Part shown: piece by piece, positions 61,967 to 64,000 of the stretch
Layout: each line of letters begins with the position of its first letter
Position numbering within the stretch: the stretch's first letter is position 1
Source of the DNA: DATARH01 sp963705325
Lineage (GTDB): Bacteria; Pseudomonadota; Alphaproteobacteria; ATCC43930; CGMCC-115725
NCBI GenBank assembly: GCA_963705325.1
Contig: OY970069.1
Span: 1,364,001 to 1,428,000, forward strand
Direction: 5' to 3'
DNA length: 64,000 bases
Position numbers and translations under genes: made by a program
Notes under the pieces: generated by a model
The model's database searches: none
The model's input: the letters and a program-made list of their open reading frames with translations, nothing else
Told to the model about the DNA's origin: nothing

Positions 61967-63142
61967 ATGAGCATCAAGGGTAAATCCTACATTATCGGCG
62001 TCTACGAGCATCCGACGCGGCTTGCCACCGACAAGACGGTGCCGATGCTGCATGCCGAGAGCGCCAAGGGCGCGATCGAGGATGCCGGGATCAGCAAGGA
62101 CGACATCGACGGCTATTTCTGCGCCGCCGGCGACACGCCCGGGCTCGGCGCGCTGTCGATGATCGACTACATGGGATTGAAGCTGAAGCACTGGGATTCG
62201 ACCGATACCGGCGGCTCGTCCTACCTCTTGCAGGTCGGCCACGCCGCCGAGGCGATCGCCGCCGGCAAGTGCAACATCGCGCTGATCACGCTGGCCGGGC
62301 GGCCGCGCGCCGAGGGCATGGCGACCGGCACCGCGCCGCGCGCGCCGGCGGTGCAGTTCCCCGAGTCGCAGTTCGAGTTTCCCTACGGCCCGGCGACCGC
62401 GAACATGTACGCGATGTGCGCGATGCGCCACATGCACCAGTACGGCACGACCAGCGAGCAACTCGCCTGGGTCAAGGTCGCCGCCTCGCATCACGCGCAA
62501 TACAACGAGCACGCGATGCTGCGCGATGTCGTGACCGTCGAGGACGTGGTCAACTCGCCGATGATCGCCGACCCGCTGCACCGCTTGGATTGCTGCGTCA
62601 TCAGCGATGGGGGCGGCGCGATCATCCTGGCGCGGCCGGAGATCGCCAAAAGCCTCAAGCGGCCCAAGGTCAAGGTGCTGGGCTGCGGTGAAAGCCCGAA
62701 AAACCAGTACGGCGGTAAGAACCTCGACCTCACCTATTCGGGCGCGGTGGTGTCGGGGCCGCTCGCGTTTGCCGAGGCTGGGGTCAAGCCCGGCGACATC
62801 AAATACGCCTCGATTTACGACAGTTTCACCATCACCGTGGTGATGCAGATCGAGGATCTCGGCTTCTGCGAAAAGGGTCAGGGCGGCAAGTTCGTATCGG
62901 ACGGCAATTTGATCTCCGGCACCGGCAAGCTGCCGTTCAACACCGATGGCGGGGGTCTGTGCAACAACCACCCGTCGAACCGCGGCGGCCTCACCAAAGT
63001 GGTCGAGGCGGTGCGCCAGTTGCGCGGCGAGGCGCATCCAGCGGTGCAGGTGAGGAACTGCGACATCGCGCTGGCACATGGCACCGGCGGCTCGCTCGGC
63101 ACCCGCCACGGCGCCGCCACCGTGATCATGGAAAGGGAGTAG
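61967..63142 (+). CDS. thiolase-superfamily protein lacking the nucleophilic cysteine (lipid-transfer/SCP2-like)
   Basis: The 391-residue protein has the thiolase fold: VPMLHAESAKGAIEDAG, TDTGGSSYLLQVGHAAEAIAAGKCNIALI, CCVISDGGGAIILARPE, DSFTITVVMQIEDLGF and the C-terminal ALAHGTGGSLGTRHGAATVI. At the place of the acyl-accepting Cys the sequence is GGSSY, so ordinary thiolysis is unlikely. Such proteins, paired with DUF35 partners, serve as retro-aldolases in steroid side-chain breakdown. The DUF35 gene follows 4 bases later. ATG 61967. Confidence 0.85.
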   Translation: MSIKGKSYIIGVYEHPTRLATDKTVPMLHAESAKGAIEDAGISKDDIDGYFCAAGDTPGLGALSMIDYMGLKLKHWDSTDTGGSSYLLQVGHAAEAIAAGKCNIALITLAGRPRAEGMATGTAPRAPAVQFPESQFEFPYGPATANMYAMCAMRHMHQYGTTSEQLAWVKVAASHHAQYNEHAMLRDVVTVEDVVNSPMIADPLHRLDCCVISDGGGAIILARPEIAKSLKRPKVKVLGCGESPKNQYGGKNLDLTYSGAVVSGPLAFAEAGVKPGDIKYASIYDSFTITVVMQIEDLGFCEKGQGGKFVSDGNLISGTGKLPFNTDGGGLCNNHPSNRGGLTKVVEAVRQLRGEAHPAVQVRNCDIALAHGTGGSLGTRHGAATVIMERE

Positions 63143-63146
63143 GGCG

Positions 63147-63560
63147 ATGGCGCAAGGTGAACAAGCCGCACAGCAGACCCGCAAGATCCCGGCGCCACAG
63201 CCCAATGTCGAGACGCAGCCCTATTGGGATGCCGCGGCGGAGGGCAAGCTGTTGGTCAAGAAGTGCAATTCGTGCGGCGAGCTGCATTTTTACCCGCGCT
63301 CGATCTGCCCGTTCTGCTTCAGCGACAACACCAGCTGGCAGCAGGTGTCAGGGCAAGGCACGATCTATACCTACAGCGTGATGCGGCGCGGCGCCCCGGT
63401 GCCCTATGCGATCGCCTATGTGACGCTGGCGGAAGGGCCGGCGATGATGACCAACATCGTCGATTGCGACCTCAACGGCATCAAGGTCGGCCAGAAGGTC
63501 AAGGTCGTGTTCAAACCATCCGAAGGCGGCGCCCCTGTGCCGTGCTTCGCGCCAGCGTAA
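63147..63560 (+). CDS. DUF35 (zinc-ribbon plus OB-fold) acyl-CoA-associated protein
   Basis: The 137-residue protein has an N-terminal helical part, a zinc ribbon CNSCGELHFYPRSICPFC (C-x2-C and C-x2-C), and an OB fold (GQGTIYTYSVMRRGA, then VGQKVKVVFKPSEGG). DUF35 proteins bind thiolase- or hydratase-like partners. It starts 4 bases after the thiolase-like gene and is surely co-translated with it, which supports a two-component enzyme. Confidence 0.9.
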   Translation: MAQGEQAAQQTRKIPAPQPNVETQPYWDAAAEGKLLVKKCNSCGELHFYPRSICPFCFSDNTSWQQVSGQGTIYTYSVMRRGAPVPYAIAYVTLAEGPAMMTNIVDCDLNGIKVGQKVKVVFKPSEGGAPVPCFAPA

Positions 63561-63562
63561 TC

Positions 63563-63648
63563 GTCATTGCGAGAAGCAAAGCGACGAAGCAATCTCGTCG
63601 GGATGAGATCGAATTGGCGCGAGATTGCTTCGCTGCGCTCGCAATGAC
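63563..63648. repeat. REP-like palindromic element, family 1, copy 5
   Basis: An 86-base palindrome runs from GTCATTGCGAG to CTCGCAATGAC and starts 2 bases after the DUF35 stop. It separates that gene from the class II aldolase. Confidence 0.9.
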
Positions 63649-63671
63649 GCCTGAATAGGAGAAAAGCGCAC

Positions 63672-64000
63672 ATGGACACGCTCAACGTCCAACTATCGCG
63701 GCCGCGCCACATCAGCCCCGAGGAGTGGGCGGTGCGGGTCGATCTCGCCGCCTGCTATCGGCTGATCGCGCATTTCGGCTGGGACGATCTGATCCTGACC
63801 CACAACTCGGCGCGGGTGCCGGGCGAGCCCGATCACATGCTGATCAACCCGATGGGGCTGATGTTCAACGAGGTGACCGCCTCGAACATCCTCAAGGTCG
63901 ATTTCGGCGGCAACCTCGTCGAGCCCTCTGAATATGAACCGATCTATGCTGGTGTCGTGATCCATGGCGCGATCTATCTCGGCCGGCCCGACGTCGAGGT
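63672..64000 (+). CDS. class II aldolase/adducin family protein, C-terminus cut by window edge
   Basis: The first 109 residues are in the window. They read ARVDLAACYRLIAHFGWDDLILTHNSARVPGEPDHMLINPMGLMFNEVTASNILKVD-like sequence, the standard N-terminal half of zinc-dependent class II aldolases (fuculose-phosphate aldolase, adducin head). A first metal-binding His appears in VVIHGAIYL. AGGAG lies before the ATG at 63672. The product may be an aldolase or a decarboxylase of short hydroxy acids. Confidence 0.85.
   Translation, partial: MDTLNVQLSRPRHISPEEWAVRVDLAACYRLIAHFGWDDLILTHNSARVPGEPDHMLINPMGLMFNEVTASNILKVDFGGNLVEPSEYEPIYAGVVIHGAIYLGRPDVE

Noticed and set aside
61844..63205. Long minus-strand frame over the thiolase-like gene
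   Set aside because: It is a shadow of the plus-strand gene, which has clear thiolase-fold motifs.
26681..63648. The five similar palindromes as a CRISPR array or transposon ends
   Set aside because: They are kilobases apart, each a self-contained hairpin, with no spacers and no transposase between them.

Overview
The window is GC-rich, densely coded DNA from an alphaproteobacterium, probably Hyphomicrobiales (Bradyrhizobium-like) or Rhodospirillales. The reasons are very high third-position GC, frequent GTG starts, a KirBac-type channel, a phasin with TGC-rich operators, GAAC-N7-GAAC (LexA-type) sites, and two dispersed palindrome families of the kind common in those orders. No rRNA, complete tRNA, CRISPR array, insertion sequence or prophage was seen. 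This placement is inference; no database was searched.

Layout. 1-5 kb: cut CPA1 antiporter, PLP trans-sulfuration enzyme, DUF192 protein, NRAMP-like carrier and a hydrolase. 5.4-8.1 kb: remains of a MetX-like gene, a phasin and a DacA/SPOR carboxypeptidase. 8.1-14.9 kb, minus strand: galU-phosphomannomutase, a membrane J-domain protein, a VWA-like protein, a molybdopterin oxidoreductase and a Tat-type hydrolase. 15-19.5 kb, plus strand: acyl-CoA dehydrogenase, DUF1330 protein, aspartate dehydrogenase and glycerol-3-phosphate dehydrogenase, with one DUF4189 gene reversed. 19.5-27.6 kb, minus strand: an overlapping four-gene OsmF/YehZYXW-type osmolyte importer, preceded by a two-subunit Rieske oxygenase, a KirBac channel, a flavin reductase and an HpcH/HpaI aldolase.

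27.7-31.7 kb: hydantoinase B (intact) and hydantoinase A (about 12 frame changes). 31.7-34 kb: DUF1653-like protein, NHL-propeller protein and a frameshifted FKBP. 34-40.7 kb, minus strand: a CoA-thioester catabolic cluster (two acyl-CoA dehydrogenases, ADP-forming acyl-CoA synthetase, enoyl-CoA hydratase, TauD-like dioxygenase, and a second hydratase tail). 40.8-47.4 kb: amidohydrolase, MaoC, phosphoesterase, VOC, glycine-zipper lipoprotein, Sel1-repeat membrane protein, two small membrane proteins and a frameshifted homospermidine synthase. 47.5-53.1 kb: DsbD/ScsB-like reductase, SDR, an unrecognised 491-residue protein and an FMN 2-hydroxyacid oxidase.

53.2-54.6 kb is a visibly AT-richer patch with a class II Fic gene carrying a winged-helix-like tail. 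54.7-64 kb: 2-hydroxyacid dehydrogenase, SnoaL-like protein, Tat amidohydrolase, zinc-ribbon membrane protein, MaoC, Asp/Glu-racemase-like protein, a secreted protein of unknown function, a CoA-transferase, a Cys-less thiolase paired with a DUF35 protein, and a cut class II aldolase.

Most of the DNA serves oxidation of acyl-CoA and small organic acids plus envelope and osmotic functions. The main non-coding observations are two matching candidate SOS promoters, three evenly spaced palindromes before the phasin gene, repeated ATGCGCAT palindromes before the Fic gene, five copies of one REP-like element, and an excess of single-base frame changes in otherwise well-conserved genes.
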